Origin: Steinernema hermaphroditum
Taxonomy: Eukaryota; Nematoda; Chromadorea; Rhabditida; Steinernematidae
Direction: 5' to 3'
Assembly (NCBI GenBank): GCA_030435675.1
Contig: CM059621.1
Coordinates: 9,238,001 to 9,302,000, forward strand
Length of the DNA: 64,000 nucleotides
Shown here: one piece after another, positions 40,654 to 51,779 of the stretch
How positions within the stretch are numbered: position 1 is the stretch's first letter
How the letters are laid out: each line of letters starts with the position of its first letter
Notes under the pieces: generated by a model
Database searches by the model: none
What the model saw: only the letters and a program-made list of their open reading frames with translations
Told to the model about the DNA's origin: nothing
Program-made: the position numbers and the translations under genes

Positions 40654-43600
40654 TCAATACCCATAAGGGAATAGACGGGCACTGTTTTTCAGATAGACCC
40701 CCTTGTTATTGACACATTGGAAACGTTTTGACTGAATGACCGTTCGAACTTCTTGACGGTGACGACGTTTAAAGTGAGGGCGTTGCACAGTGATGGCTCT
40801 GGTTGCCTCCAAGTCCTCGCGTCGACCAAGATCGTCTCTGTCGACGGCGGCGATGACGTCAGCTGCGGAGAATTGTTGTGCCCCACTGTGTTGGTCAGCA
40901 AGAATATTGTCGACCAGACGTGTGCCGTCGGCTCGTATTTTGGTGTGATCGACGAACTCTTCGACCAGCTCCTTCATTGATTCAAAGTGAATCATTTTGG
41001 AGACATCAGCATCGAGGGTTATTCGCCGGAGCTTTACCTCTGTCTTTCCATTTTCCTGAAAGAGGCATACGAAAGGGCTCGTGGTGTTATCACAAACCAA
41101 AACATAGCTATAAGCTTTAGGAGCCGCAGCTACAAATTTGACGATTCGCGCACCTCCTGTTTCATCCTTTAACTGGCCGAGAAGGTCACCCTTGTGCCTG
41201 ACAAGAAGACGGTTGTTTTCTTCTGAAGTAGCGCTGTAGATGACACTATCCTGAACAAGTTAATGTGGACGAAAGAGTTTTTTTCAGAATGACAGCACAT
41301 ACCGTGTCATAATAAACGACCCTTTCCTGCAGCCAACCTGAAAGAGATACCTAGCGTTGTACAACGTTTGACGTTTACCTCAATATGGTCACGTCTGCTT
41401 GGCAATATTCTTGCATTTCTCTGTCAAAGTTGAGTCCATGCTCATAGTTCTCTTCATACCAACTGTCGAAGGCCTCCGCTTTCTTAGGCTTCATGGTCTT
41501 TCGACCATGCAAGCTTTTGGGTGGTAACGTGTTGAATGTCTTTCCATAGTTCACTGGGACATTGGCATAATAAGGAAACTTGCCCTTAGACATTTCAACA
41601 GCTCCGTCTCTCAAATTGAACGTTGCCGGTAGTTTATCAAGTGGAATGCATAGGAAATTGTATGCGTCCACAAATCGCAGTTTATTCAACTGACATTTCA
41701 TTTGTAGAATCTTGTTACCATTACAGGTGACATCGAGAGCTGCTGGAGTGACCACTTTTAGAAGCATTTCAAGTACAAAGTGAAAGTCGTAACAACCTAA
41801 GAAACTTTAATTTTAATTTTCAGAATTTGAATACCTCCGTTCTGTGCTATACAGGTGTAGCCTTGCTGAGCTCTAGCCAATAAATAATGGTCTACGAAGA
41901 CGGTCATAAGTCTGTAATGAGTTTCCATGGGTGTTTCTCCCTCTACATAGCTCCAATAGCGTTTGCGGTTGCCACATTTGACACAGTCTCGTGAAATTGG
42001 TGTGCCTTAATTGTTTATACAAAAGAAAATATTGCGGATATTTCTTACCTGTGCACAAATGGCACTCTTTTTCAACAGCTATGGCGTTCACATAATGTTT
42101 ATCCAAGAACTTGAATGGAATTTCAGTATCTGGCCCTGCCGTCATGATCGATGCGTCGAGTTCATTTTGTACTGTTTCAAAATCAAAGACTAACATTTTC
42201 CACTCCTCTGACGTCTTCTTCATTTTTCGTATGTTTTTGGCACCGAATTGTTCCATAAAGCAGTCATGGAACTCCTCGTTTACATCTTTGCAGCACAGTG
42301 AACAGAAGATCGTGTTTATGAATCGATGGGTCTGGCCTGGCCTAGAGATTTTGAGAGGCTTGTGGCACTTTGAACAGTATTTGTTGTTGTCACAGATTGT
42401 ACGCGACGTTGCACCCGTCGTCGGCCTCAAATGTCTTGCAAAACACCCTCTTGTGTGGAAGACATAATTACAACCCGAACATGGGAACAATTGCTCGTCT
42501 GCTGCGCCATAGCCACATTGTTTCCCTTGCGTTTCTGGAACTAGACATCGTGGACAACTTTTCTTGCATTCATGTTCACTAGCTGTTGTGTAACATAGAC
42601 AACAATTCTTGCAAAAGTAGACGCCTCGAAGTTCCTCGACTGAAGACACCGCGTCATAGTGTGTTCCATCGATATTGATGATAAACACAGGCTCTCCCTC
42701 ACTGTGTGTGGGGCTCCTCCTACAGGCCGGATCAAATGTCTTCGGACTTCCCCTAATCTCATGAGGACTCAGCTGAATGAGCCTATAGCGATTGCCCAAG
42801 TGAAGTTGAATGACTGCCATGTCATCAGGTCCGTAGCTACTTTTGTCAACTCTGATTCCAGCATCTCTCAGAAGATCAAAGGCTTTTTTACGTTGCATCG
42901 ATTCTGTGTTTTTCAACCTCTGAACTCTCGTCAACAAAGTGTGACAGTTTCTCGATCTTTGTTCTCTCTGTTCTGCCGTCATCTGCAAGACTTTCTCATT
43001 TTTGAACTTTCGGAGATCCGCCGCGGCAATAGCGACTGCGCAGGATAGGTCGGTTCGTCTCGCGGTTGTCGTCTCGATCTGCTCGCCAATTCACTGGCAA
43101 AGTCCAATTGCCAGCGGCCACGCGGGATTAAAGATCGTGTCTCGGGTTAGAGTTTATTAGAACACTCAAACCTTCCGACAGTAAATACGAACAACAAAAT
43201 CAACAGGTAATAAAACAGCAAGTCAGCAAGGCAAAATTCCCCCTAATCCGCCACACGAAAAAGGATCGTAATCACTCATACACGCCACGTGCTCGCGCGC
43301 CCTCAGTGTCACGTCAATCGCTGCGAGAGTCACACTGGTGAGTCTCACCCGTTCGGTCGGGTCGTCGCGGTCGCTCGGCGACAGCGACTACGATGGCCCT
43401 CGCCAGACATAGAGAGTCGTTGTTTTTGATTTTCAGAATTGCTCTATGATTGACGTTGATCGCAAGATGAGCCTCGATAGTATCCTTCACTCTTCCTCTT
43501 CCTGACGGAGGGTGCAAAACTGTTGAAACAATTTTCATTTGATTGTCAAAAGTTGTGAGACCGCGTGATTGAGTTTGGTGCTGCAGATGGCGCATAATGA

Positions 43601-44105
43601 CTTCAGCAGTGTTTTGGTCAGAGGTGCGGAAGGGGATATGTACAGCTTTTTCAAGTGCCGGATGAGAAAAAGCAAAACCAAATACAGCAGAAGTATCTTG
43701 GGCAGTCTCATGTACATTATCGACTAGGTCTTGGATGAAATTTTTCAACGCATCATCCATATTGTGTGAAATTGAACGATTCATCGCAAATTCAACAACT
43801 CTCGTGTTAAACTTGAAGCGGTTGCCCCAAGTTGAACGATCCGAAATTATTGAAAATGAAGCTAATTTTAGTGTATAAAAGTTTCTGATAGTACGACTTA
43901 CAAGCTCCACCTGTGATCTTCCTAGATTTTGTTGATAAATCAAGAGGTTGTGATTGAAGTTCGAAAGTATCTTGTTTTGGAAACTTGGGATGTCCAGCTT
44001 CTTCTCCTTCTTTCTTTAGGAGTGGGCCTGTAAGCCCTTCATGTAAAACATGAAAATAAACTTTATCTTACGTTTTCGGCTGAGGTCCAACGGCTGGCTT
44101 TGCAT
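40654..44105 (-). pseudogene. Polinton protein-primed DNA polymerase B, internal deletion
   Basis: ATG at 44105-44103; about eight exons. The N-terminus has two PLDLS motifs, then a conserved N-terminal domain (NNDSLCLARAIVVA). After an unclear 43.0-43.33-kb gap the zinc-rich and exonuclease region follows: Exo I LVFDFET, Exo II NGGCYDFHFVLE (across an intron), Exo III EYCQADVTIL. The sequence then jumps within about 45 nt to the motif C exon (VYYDT|DSVIY across an intron) and the C-terminal tail. The palm and fingers with motifs A and B, normally several hundred residues, are missing. It would replicate the element by protein priming if whole; this copy cannot polymerise. Confidence 0.82.
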
Positions 44106-44109
44106 GATC

Positions 44110-44570
44110 GTTCAGTAACGTTCTGAAACATACAAAGAACCAGCTTCAAGACAACAAGTAGTATGAAATGCTGCAACACTATGTTGGATCATCAAATTAA
44201 AACAAAAGTAGATTACGGTAACGATCCAATCTTTAGTGACAGAGAGAGTGCACCTTAGGGCCGTCCCGTTCCCATAGGTCATTAAATGATCGACTGAAAA
44301 TAATCGGCGGCATCTCTTTGCTCCCGATTTCGCGCCAATTTTGTTGCGAAATAAGATCAAACTATATTTATTTCGAAATTTGAGATCAATAAATATTTCT
44401 GAAAAGAAACATGGAACAAGTATAAATGGAACATACAGTATGTATCTCTGAAACAATTCTGGAAAGATTTGTTCTGAAACATATTATTTGTCGATCAACT
44501 TTCCCTCCAAAATTGATGATCCCACGATCTTTTATGCCCTGAAAGTTCAATAGGCATACCTTTCTAATTA
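44110..44570. other. Divergent spacer near the Polinton right end
   Basis: Lies between the minus-strand polymerase start and the plus-strand right-end gene. A 114-codon minus-strand frame here has no recognisable content. Likely the promoter region for both. Confidence 0.35.
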
Positions 44571-44677
44571 TGTGTTTCCCAGGGTCGAGCATCCATCGAG
44601 AATCCTCGGGCTCCGACACGCCTTCTCCAAAGATGCATATAAGGAGCTATTCATTGGCCAATTATCTGAAAATAAAG

Positions 44678-44941
44678 ATGTCAACGGTACTCCAAGTTCT
44701 GCTAGGAAGATCGACGCTTCAGTGTCTGTCAGAAACCGAACTTGTCCTCTACGAGTCAGTGTGCAAGCTCCTTAATCTCGTAAATCCGTACTCATTCGAG
44801 ACCCATCCATGGACACGTATCGCAATCCTACCAGCCAACGAACGTCTTACAGTCTTCGAAGCACATGTGCTCTCGTGCCTCCTGGGATATGGACAGCCGG
44901 ACCAATTATTCACCACTCAAGAGCTATTGGACTTTCAATAA
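44678..44941 (+). CDS. Unknown Polinton plus-strand gene near right end
   Basis: 87 codons from ATG 44678, with a TATA-like GCATATAAGG about 40 nt upstream. The product is Leu-rich and globular (VLQVLLGRSTLQCLSETELV, then YSFETHPWTRIAIL) and ends LFTTQELLDFQ. No family recognised. The frame is open upstream to 44570, so a longer form is possible. Confidence 0.45.
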   Translation: MSTVLQVLLGRSTLQCLSETELVLYESVCKLLNLVNPYSFETHPWTRIAILPANERLTVFEAHVLSCLLGYGQPDQLFTTQELLDFQ

Positions 44942-45296
44942 ATCCTCTACGTTCTGAGGATTTTCGAACCTATGTTTATTAATGTTTATTGTTTTATAAA
45001 TTGGTTATGAAAACATATATGTATTTGGGAGCAAAATAGGGTCTTCTCGTCTTCTCGATGATCTTCTGGTTGAAGGGCACAGTGTTCTCAAAAGACTAAC
45101 GGCACTTTGACACTTTGACTTTGACACTGGCACTTTGACGTCAGCGTCGTCACCTTGGTTCGATCCCCATCGCGATCCTTTTTAAAAGATCAAAGTTCAC
45201 GTAGTCTGTATGTATACCCTCTCTCCCTCCTCAATCCTGACTGTTCGTGTGGTTGAGTGATCGAGGGCGCTGATCAATGATCAGGTGATCATTTAA

Positions 45297-46210
45297 TTTG
45301 ATCAATTAATTAATAATTAATTAATAATTATTCAGATTCCATGAAACTCCGCCCAATTTCCATGAAACTCCGCCCACTTTCTATCCAATCTTTAGGGCGG
45401 GGCTTAAATATGTGCTGATTGGTGGATTATCGATTTTGTGACGATCTGTACCTTACTACTGCGATGTGCTGGTCCCAGCACGATATGCTTGAAGAGTCAG
45501 CGGCGAGTCTTTGCTTAATTTAAGTGCAGAATACTGCAAAATGTTTAGCCTTTTCGTTGTCCTCCGTAGAAATCGGATATCGACAGCACATGAACGTTAC
45601 TCTTCAACGTAGTCACTTTCTTCTTGTTGATCCACAATGTCGATTTCTTCATTGCAATCAACATTTGTGATCACACTGGGAACGACATCCAAAGTGTCAT
45701 CGAGAATCATGGCTAAAATAGGTTGCACTTCTGGTTGCAAATCTCCCGGCTGCATTTGACCCACAGATGGAACAGCTTCAGTAGCGCACAACAAGACCGA
45801 TTTGCGCCACTCGTTTGGAGGTCTAAAATAGAACTGCTTCTTCACTTTCCGACGTAGCGATTTGCTATACACCAACCGTGTCTTATCCGGGCGTCCATGC
45901 AGCAAGTACTCCATGCGAATCTCATTATGGTGCAAAACCGCCATCGCGGTGCAAAACCCCGCATCGCGGAAACAAAATTCGCTGCTCTCGAACCTTACAC
46001 CAGGAAGAAAGAAGGAGCTACAGTACGCCGCCGCTCACTCTTCAAGCATATCGTGCTGGGATGCCCCCGCCTAAGGTCTATTTCTTGGAAACTAATGGGT
46101 TTCGCGAGAAACCGACTTCACCATCGTTTTCGGCGACCCCGAAAATGGGGGGGGGGTAGAAAAATTTTCAGATTTTTTAAAAAACTTCTTTTCGCCATGA
46201 CCGTGTCCCT
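45297..46210 (-). repeat. Right terminal inverted repeat of the Polinton, with insertion
   Basis: Inverted match to 29996-30395 in two blocks (45297-45472 and 46062-46210). A 589-bp insertion separates them. Confidence 0.85.
45473..46061. mobile_element. 589-bp inverted-repeat insertion in the Polinton right TIR
   Basis: Bounded by TCCCAGCACGATATGCTTGA (24-bp arm in full) and its exact inverse. It replaces a roughly 30-bp stretch present in the left TIR. It contains a 115-codon minus-strand frame (45597-45944) with basic (SLRRKVKKQFYF) and acidic (CNEEIDIVDQQEESDYVEE) parts and no recognised domain. Confidence 0.65.
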
Positions 46211-46413
46211 TTAAGCGATTTATGAAAAAGTGATGAATAGATACAAATAATGCTCTATTTTTGCGTTTCTAATCGTCATCATCTAAAGCTATAGTCGACG
46301 CGGAAAAACTTATGCGAAAATCGGGAATGGTCTCGCAACGAAAATTTTGGGCGCGAAAAGTGCCTCACAGCCGATTTACAATGGGATTTCGGTGTTCTGG
46401 CAGAGAATCGTGG

Positions 46414-48684
46414 AAATCTCGTGTAGTTTCACGGTTTCGATGAAAACAAAAGCCGTACATTTGTTCTCCAGGCTCTGACGAGCATTTTGCGCCCTGGGTG
46501 GTCGGAATTCGCTGCGTTTCCACAGATCCTATACGTTTTTACGATAGCAGTGTCGTTTCACGCGGAGACTGTCCTCAATATTGACCGTGTTTTGGATATT
46601 TTACCTTCAAAATAGCAAAATGAACAAGGAAATAACAAGAAAGATTATTAATCTGTTGCATCTGAATCCGAGTCTTCTTCTGACGAAGAGCGATAAGCCA
46701 TGCCGGCAAATGAACCTGCATGTAGGTTGAGCAATTCAGTCTCTTTGCTCTGCGCATTTCTATAGAAGCCTCTAATATGCGAAACTGGTATAGATTCACA
46801 AGCTTCTCGGGTAAGATTCATAACGGTGGCGATCTTGTCTTGATGTACGAGATGGTCTCGCACATAACGCTTCACGTAACCCCAGACTTGTTCGATTGGA
46901 TTCAATTCTGCGTGATAAGGGGGGAGTCGAACCAGCTTAACCCCATGCGACGCACACATTTCGTCGAAGAATCGTTTGATGAACTCATCTCTTCGGCCAT
47001 TCACAGTTCTTTTGAATTTATCGTACAATTCCCATCTCAGTTCTTCCATGCTGCAAGGGATTCCATGCTTGCTTAGAAAATCGACTAATTCTGCCTTAGT
47101 ACTGTTTGAATTTGGAATCGGTTCCCGAATGCGCCCGTGGTAGGCGGCGTTAAGGAACACTAGAAATGTTCGTTTCTGGAAGAAACGAACATTTCTAGTG
47201 TTCCTTCAACTAATCCGTCTTCCCCTACACAATGCAGGACTTTTGCTCTCCGTCCTCGGCTGGTAGGCGCAGAGGGACCGAACGATAAACCCAGCATTTG
47301 ACGTTCCGAGAGTGAGGATTGCGGCAATACCCAGTCGTATGCATGAGTCATCCCTTCAAACACCCACGTCTCATCGCAATAAAAGATTAAGAAGCCCTGA
47401 GTGCGTAAAGCCTCGATTTCGGTAAGATACCTTAGTCTCTTACGAATGACATCGGGGGTCTCCGTAAAAACATATCTCCCCGATATCTTGCGGTGTCTAC
47501 AATGGTAACGAGTAAGAAATTGCGGTTAACGAAAAGGTAACCTGTATCCGAGACCGTGCAACAGTTCTCTCAACTGAGTACTGGATTGTGGCTTGCTCTC
47601 TATGAATTCAACTTCGTTCAAGTGATCTAACAATTCGGCTACTTTAACAGGTATGCCGGCTCGGTACCAACTATCGATCTTCTGCTCAATTATGTGAACT
47701 ACATAGTAGAGGGTCTGCTGTTTCTGCTGCTTTTAGGCAACGACTTTTCTTTGATCCAAACTTCTTTGGACGACAGTGAGGCAACATGCGAAATGTCCTT
47801 TCTCCAACTGTGATGATTGAGCAACCAGTAGACTGTGCAAAGCTCTCCAGAGTTCTGGGGTGGATTCCAAGGATCATGGAGGCAAGTGTGGTCGCATTGA
47901 CACTGATGGTCGTGTTCAGCAGCACAGTAATCGATAACACCCACGAAAATAGCCCTAGCTTTCTCACAAAACCAGGACGACCTTATTGGGAGTGTTGCTT
48001 GGGGTAGAGACAGAGCCTTAGATCTCTCAAGCTTCTGAATACTAATTGATGCTACACGTGATGCTAAACGAGCTACAAACCTCAATTGTAAAATTCTTAG
48101 CCGTGCGCTGACTGCGCCACTGTGCTTTCAGCAGACTGATTTCCTTATCGCGACATGCTATGCTTTTGTGCAGAAGACTGACCTCATCCTGCAGATTATT
48201 CCTACTTTCTACTAATTCGCGCAGATTTGTTACTTCTGCTTGGAGGGCGTCGCGCTGCGCGATCACTACGACTAACTCGCTTTGCAATTGGGAGATCTGT
48301 TTCACCAAGCTGGCATTCTCAGATCGGAGAGCGTTTCTTACTTCCTGCGCTTTCCTGTGCATCGTATCGCCTCCATGCTTAGATGCGAGCTTTTGTTGAA
48401 GTTTTTTCGCACTTCGCTTGGGCATTCTCGGTGCTCCAGTACAAGCAAGTATCCTACAGTCAAATATGTACTAACAACCATCAACATTATACGCGAACAC
48501 GTCTGAAACACGGTCAATATTGAGGACAGTCTCCGCGTGAAACGACACTGCTATCGTAAAAACGTATAGGATCTGTGGAAATGCAGCGAATTCCGACCAC
48601 CCAGGGCGCAAAATGCTCGTCAGAGCCTGGAGAACAAAAGTACGGCTTTTGTTTTCAACGAAACCGTGAAACTACACGAGATTT
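46414..48684 (-). mobile_element. DNA transposon with about 178-bp terminal inverted repeats, defective
   Basis: Ends AAATCTCGTGTAGTTTCACG inward for about 178 bp (46414-46591), repeated inverted at 48506-48684 with few mismatches. It encodes, on the minus strand, a coiled-coil N-terminal protein and a broken DDE transposase of the Tc1/mariner-like type that has a YxDETW first-Asp motif. Confidence 0.8.
46648..48425 (-). pseudogene. DDE transposase relic with coiled-coil N-terminus
   Basis: Right to left: an ATG at 48425 opens a coiled-coil exon (QISQLQSELVVVIAQRDALQ). A helical region follows (IEQKIDSWYRAGIPVKV), then the first catalytic motif FYCDETWVFEG and the RGRRAKVLHCVGEDGLVEG phrase. 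The frame stops in a perfect palindrome at 47152-47206. Beyond it comes FLNAAYHGRI, where the second Asp would stand, then LPPYHAELNPIEQVWGYVK with the third acidic residue, and an acidic end. The segment between first and second catalytic motifs is deleted, so the enzyme is dead. Confidence 0.75.
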
Positions 48685-49680
48685 TTTAGCATTTTTTCTG
48701 CACAACTTTGATCCAATGGGTGTTATATCAGAAGGAAAGAGGACCATGAGGTGATTTAGCGTAATCTCAAGTATCCGAGCGGTGACAAGTCAAAATAATC
48801 GCTATATCGGACCTCCTCCATCTTTCTGATCTTCTCTCTAAGCATTATTTTCTCTCATCAAGTTCTCATTTGCACTTTAAAGATCATTGACGCGCGTTTC
48901 AGAGCGTCGCACTGCACCTGAAATCTCTAAAAGGTCAAGATTGTGGAGTCATTGAATCTGGTTGCGACTGCATCTGACTAACATACGGCAACCGCTCTTC
49001 CTCCCTCTACGCTTCAAACAAACATTCATTCGCGCTGCCTTAGCTATTTTCCAGCGTGTTACAGCTGATACGCACAGAATCGGGAAAATATCTCCTCTCA
49101 TTACAAAGATGAGTTAATTTCTCTGCGCACACGGCGCGAAATCAAACAAATCTGTGCGCATTCAAACGCACAGAGCTTTTGCTACATTTTCAAAGTTGGA
49201 AATTCGAAAATACGCCCTCAGCATCGAGATATGCACAAATCATTCACGAAACCTGCGAATCCCATTAGGAGCGAACATCTGATTCTTACTAACAGCGCCA
49301 ATTTCGTGTCAGGACGCGTACCCCAATCCGTTTACACCGACCATACCACTCGACAATAGAAGCAGCAGACAGACTGCTGACTGGGGTCTCACAACGCTTT
49401 GCCTGACCTCGCATTTCGGAGCTTCGAACGACGACACTGCTGTGTGCTGCCCGAGGTCCCAGAGCGATGTGCCTGAATTCGCTGTCTGGTGCTGTTTCTG
49501 TTGCTTCGTGCTGCCTCGTCGTCGTTCGAACTACCCACCCTTGTCGGGACCAGTCGTCTGTCTGTCCTTCCATGGGCCGACGCTCCAGCGCTCAATCGAG
49601 AGATGTTTCACGTTTGTGTCGTCCGTGTCGCGGCAGCCGCACGAGTGCCGTTTGCTTTAGCCCTCTTCTTTTTGAGATTG
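48685..49680. other. Intergenic stretch with dispersed repeat copy 2
   Basis: No gene is supported. 49423-49530 is the inverted second copy of the 15.2-kb repeat, about 160 bp upstream of the ARGLU1-like start. Confidence 0.4.
49423..49530 (-). repeat. Dispersed repeat, copy 2
   Basis: Inverted match to 15229-15345. It lies in the promoter/5' region of the downstream gene and may contribute to its transcript. Confidence 0.6.
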
Positions 49681-49688
49681 TTTCGACT

Positions 49689-50934
49689 ATGGGGCGCCAC
49701 TCCCGAAGTAGATCTCGGAGCCGAAGCCGCGACCGTCGACGCCGTTCACGCTCCAGATCACCATATTCCCGGAGGGATCACGGACGCCGTCGCGATAGAT
49801 CTCGTGAGAAAAGCCACCGCCGCCGGAGACGCCACCGCTCGGAGTCGGAGGAGGAATTCCATCGCCGTCGCCGGGAGCGTTCCTCTTCGCCTCCAGGACC
49901 GCCACCACCGCCAGCCGAAGTTGAGCCTTCTACGAGCACCCTCCTGGTATCCGTGGACATTCCTCCGGAGATCAGGCCAGAGCTGCATGCAAAAGACAAG
50001 ACCAGCGTGGAACAGTTGAGTCAAGCGGCGAAAGATTGGCTCGAGAACCGCGTGACAGAGATGGTGAGAGCTGTGCAGAGGTCCGTGATTATCGCCGTTC
50101 TTAGGTATCCGTTCAACAAGGCGATTTCAATGGCCTTCTAGAAGAACGAGTAGAAAAGGCCCGAGCGGAGATGGAAATTCACCTTCGACAACAGATCGAG
50201 CAGGAGATGCGCCATGAAGTTGACGAATATCGCAAGAGAGAAGTAGGTTTCCGGTCTTCTTGAAGCGCTATGCTGCTTTTCTTTTTTTTCAGGAAGAGTC
50301 GAAGAAGCGGTGTGAGGTACTGGAGGCTGAGCTACGTGCTAAGATCAAAGACTTGGAAGAGAGTGAAATGAAAATGGTATGTTATTTCTTAGATTTTTTA
50401 GCGTACTTATTTCGACCAGAATCTTCCTTTGCATCCTTGACTGTTGATGCTATTGGTCATATAAAGAATTTTTAGTACAATCTAGTTCGGTTAATGTTTG
50501 TTTAAATATGTTACGGCTGTTCATCGTGTATGATGAGCCCTGACAAACGATATCAGTGGGGTGGGATCGGTTTGCTTGTCGTATTTAAACTAAGAAACTT
50601 GGTCGGAATCGGAAACAGTGGAGCTCACACTTACTGCCGGAACAAACAGCTTCAATTTAACGCCTTTGCTCATTCCAGGTTTGCTATGCTCACGTATACT
50701 ATTAGTTTCGATCCTACAGCACTGTAGGGATCAACTAGTTACGAATCCCAAGAACTAACAGAGGTGTTTTAGAAAGAAGAGCGCCTTCACATGCTCGAAG
50801 TAAAAACCAAGTTGGAGGCTGAGCGTCAACAGCTGCAAAAGGAGCGGCAGGTCTTAACCAAGGCTGACCAAAGCGCGATTCTCAACAAGGGTGGTGGTTT
50901 GCGAGCTCCTATTAAGCTGAAGTTCGGGAAATGA
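49689..50934 (+). CDS. ARGLU1-like arginine/glutamate-rich splicing-linked protein
   Basis: Five exons from ATG 49689. The N-terminal exon is an RS/RD repeat region (RHSRSRSRSRSRDRRRRSRS) with a polyproline patch. The following exons encode a long Glu/Arg/Lys coiled coil (RQQIEQEMRHEVDEY, EAELRAKIKDLEE, LEAERQQLQKERQ) ending in a Gly-rich, basic tail (LNKGGGLRAPIKLKFGK). This two-part layout, about 240 residues, is that of ARGLU1, a nuclear cofactor of Mediator and of alternative splicing. The fourth intron (about 50377-50771) is unusually long for this locus and holds no gene. Confidence 0.82.
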
Positions 50935-51097
50935 GTGTTTTCCTCGTTGTTGTGCTAATGCACTAACGTCGATTCTTTTGAATTTACTTGCTATTAAAGA
51001 CATCTTTTTGTTTCGTGTCCTCCACATGGCTGCATTCCACTTGCCTCAGTACCTTGGACGAGCGAGCTGTGGCTAATATCCCATTCAGCTCTTCAGA

Positions 51098-51779
51098 ATG
51101 AACCCGTTTCGCATGTGTTTGGATTGCTTCCAAGGACCCAGCTTCACACAAACACAGAGCTACGCACATCTTCGCGAAGAAGTCCAAACGGTGAGGCTGG
51201 ACACGTCCCACATGGGCAGCGAAGTCGTCATTCTGAAGAATGGAACTCGAATCTGTGGCACGGGAGCAGCACTAGGAAGCGCGCCAGTTGTCCAGAATAA
51301 AGCCTATTTTCAAGTGAATGTCCAACAAACAGGTGCGGTGTGTCGTGGCGTCTTTTCATCAGCGTGACTTTCAGGTAACTGGGGAATCGGATTAGCCAAT
51401 CGTTCTGCAGATCTCAACAAGGCACCATTAACTGAGAATGCCTGGATTCTGAATAGTGCGGGTGAGCTTGTCAGCGGTAGAGAGATCCTTGGTAAGGCGA
51501 GCGAAGAAGTATCGATCGAAGAAGGAGATTCCATAGTAATTACGCGTGAAGCTTTTCCATGAGCGCCGGAACCCCTTTCAGGGAGTCGCTTTTGACCACA
51601 TTGAGTTGAGCTTCTACGTCAATGGAACACGCCTTGCGAACTCGATCACTGCCGTGCGCGGACAGGTCTTCCCTGTGGTTTACGTGGACAACGCTATACT
51701 CGACGTCAAATTCCGCTCCTTCAGCTTTGATGCGCCTCCGGGATACGAGGAAATTATGCTTGAGCAGACGTTGTTATAA
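51098..51779 (+). CDS. SPRY-domain protein, SPRYD7 type
   Basis: Exons from ATG 51098, with introns at about 51332-51375 (CAG|GTGCGG) and 51535-51588 (ATA|GTAATT), and stop at 51777-51779; about 195 residues. The start has a Cys pair (MCLDCF). The SPRY fold wording follows the SPRYD7 family closely: VRLDTSHMGSEVVILKNGTR, ICGTGAAL, NKAYFQVNVQQTG, NWGIGLANRSADLN, FDHIELSFYVNG, FPVVYVDNAILDVKF, PPGYEEI. Known as a small stand-alone SPRY protein of unclear biochemical role. The GTAATT donor was chosen because it alone restores frame. Confidence 0.88.

Larger units (their letters stand above)
29996..46210. mobile_element. Polinton/Maverick element, full length but defective
   Basis: 16,215 bp beginning AGGGACACGGTCATGG and ending with its inverted complement (...CCGTGTCCCT), flanked by TTAA on both sides. 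AG...CT ends and inverted repeats of several hundred bp are Polinton hallmarks. Recognisable genes on the minus strand, right to left, are protein-primed DNA polymerase B, packaging ATPase, two small proteins, integrase with chromodomain, a small membrane protein, penton (minor capsid), a PX-like protein, major capsid protein and zinc-finger proteins. One short plus-strand gene lies near each end. The cysteine protease is absent. Secondary insertions and a polymerase deletion make this copy non-autonomous. Confidence 0.9.

Noticed and set aside
51098..51779. Galectin-like protein
   Set aside because: The first impression came from the beta-rich WGIG phrase; the full wording matches the SPRYD7 SPRY domain and lacks galectin sugar-binding residues.
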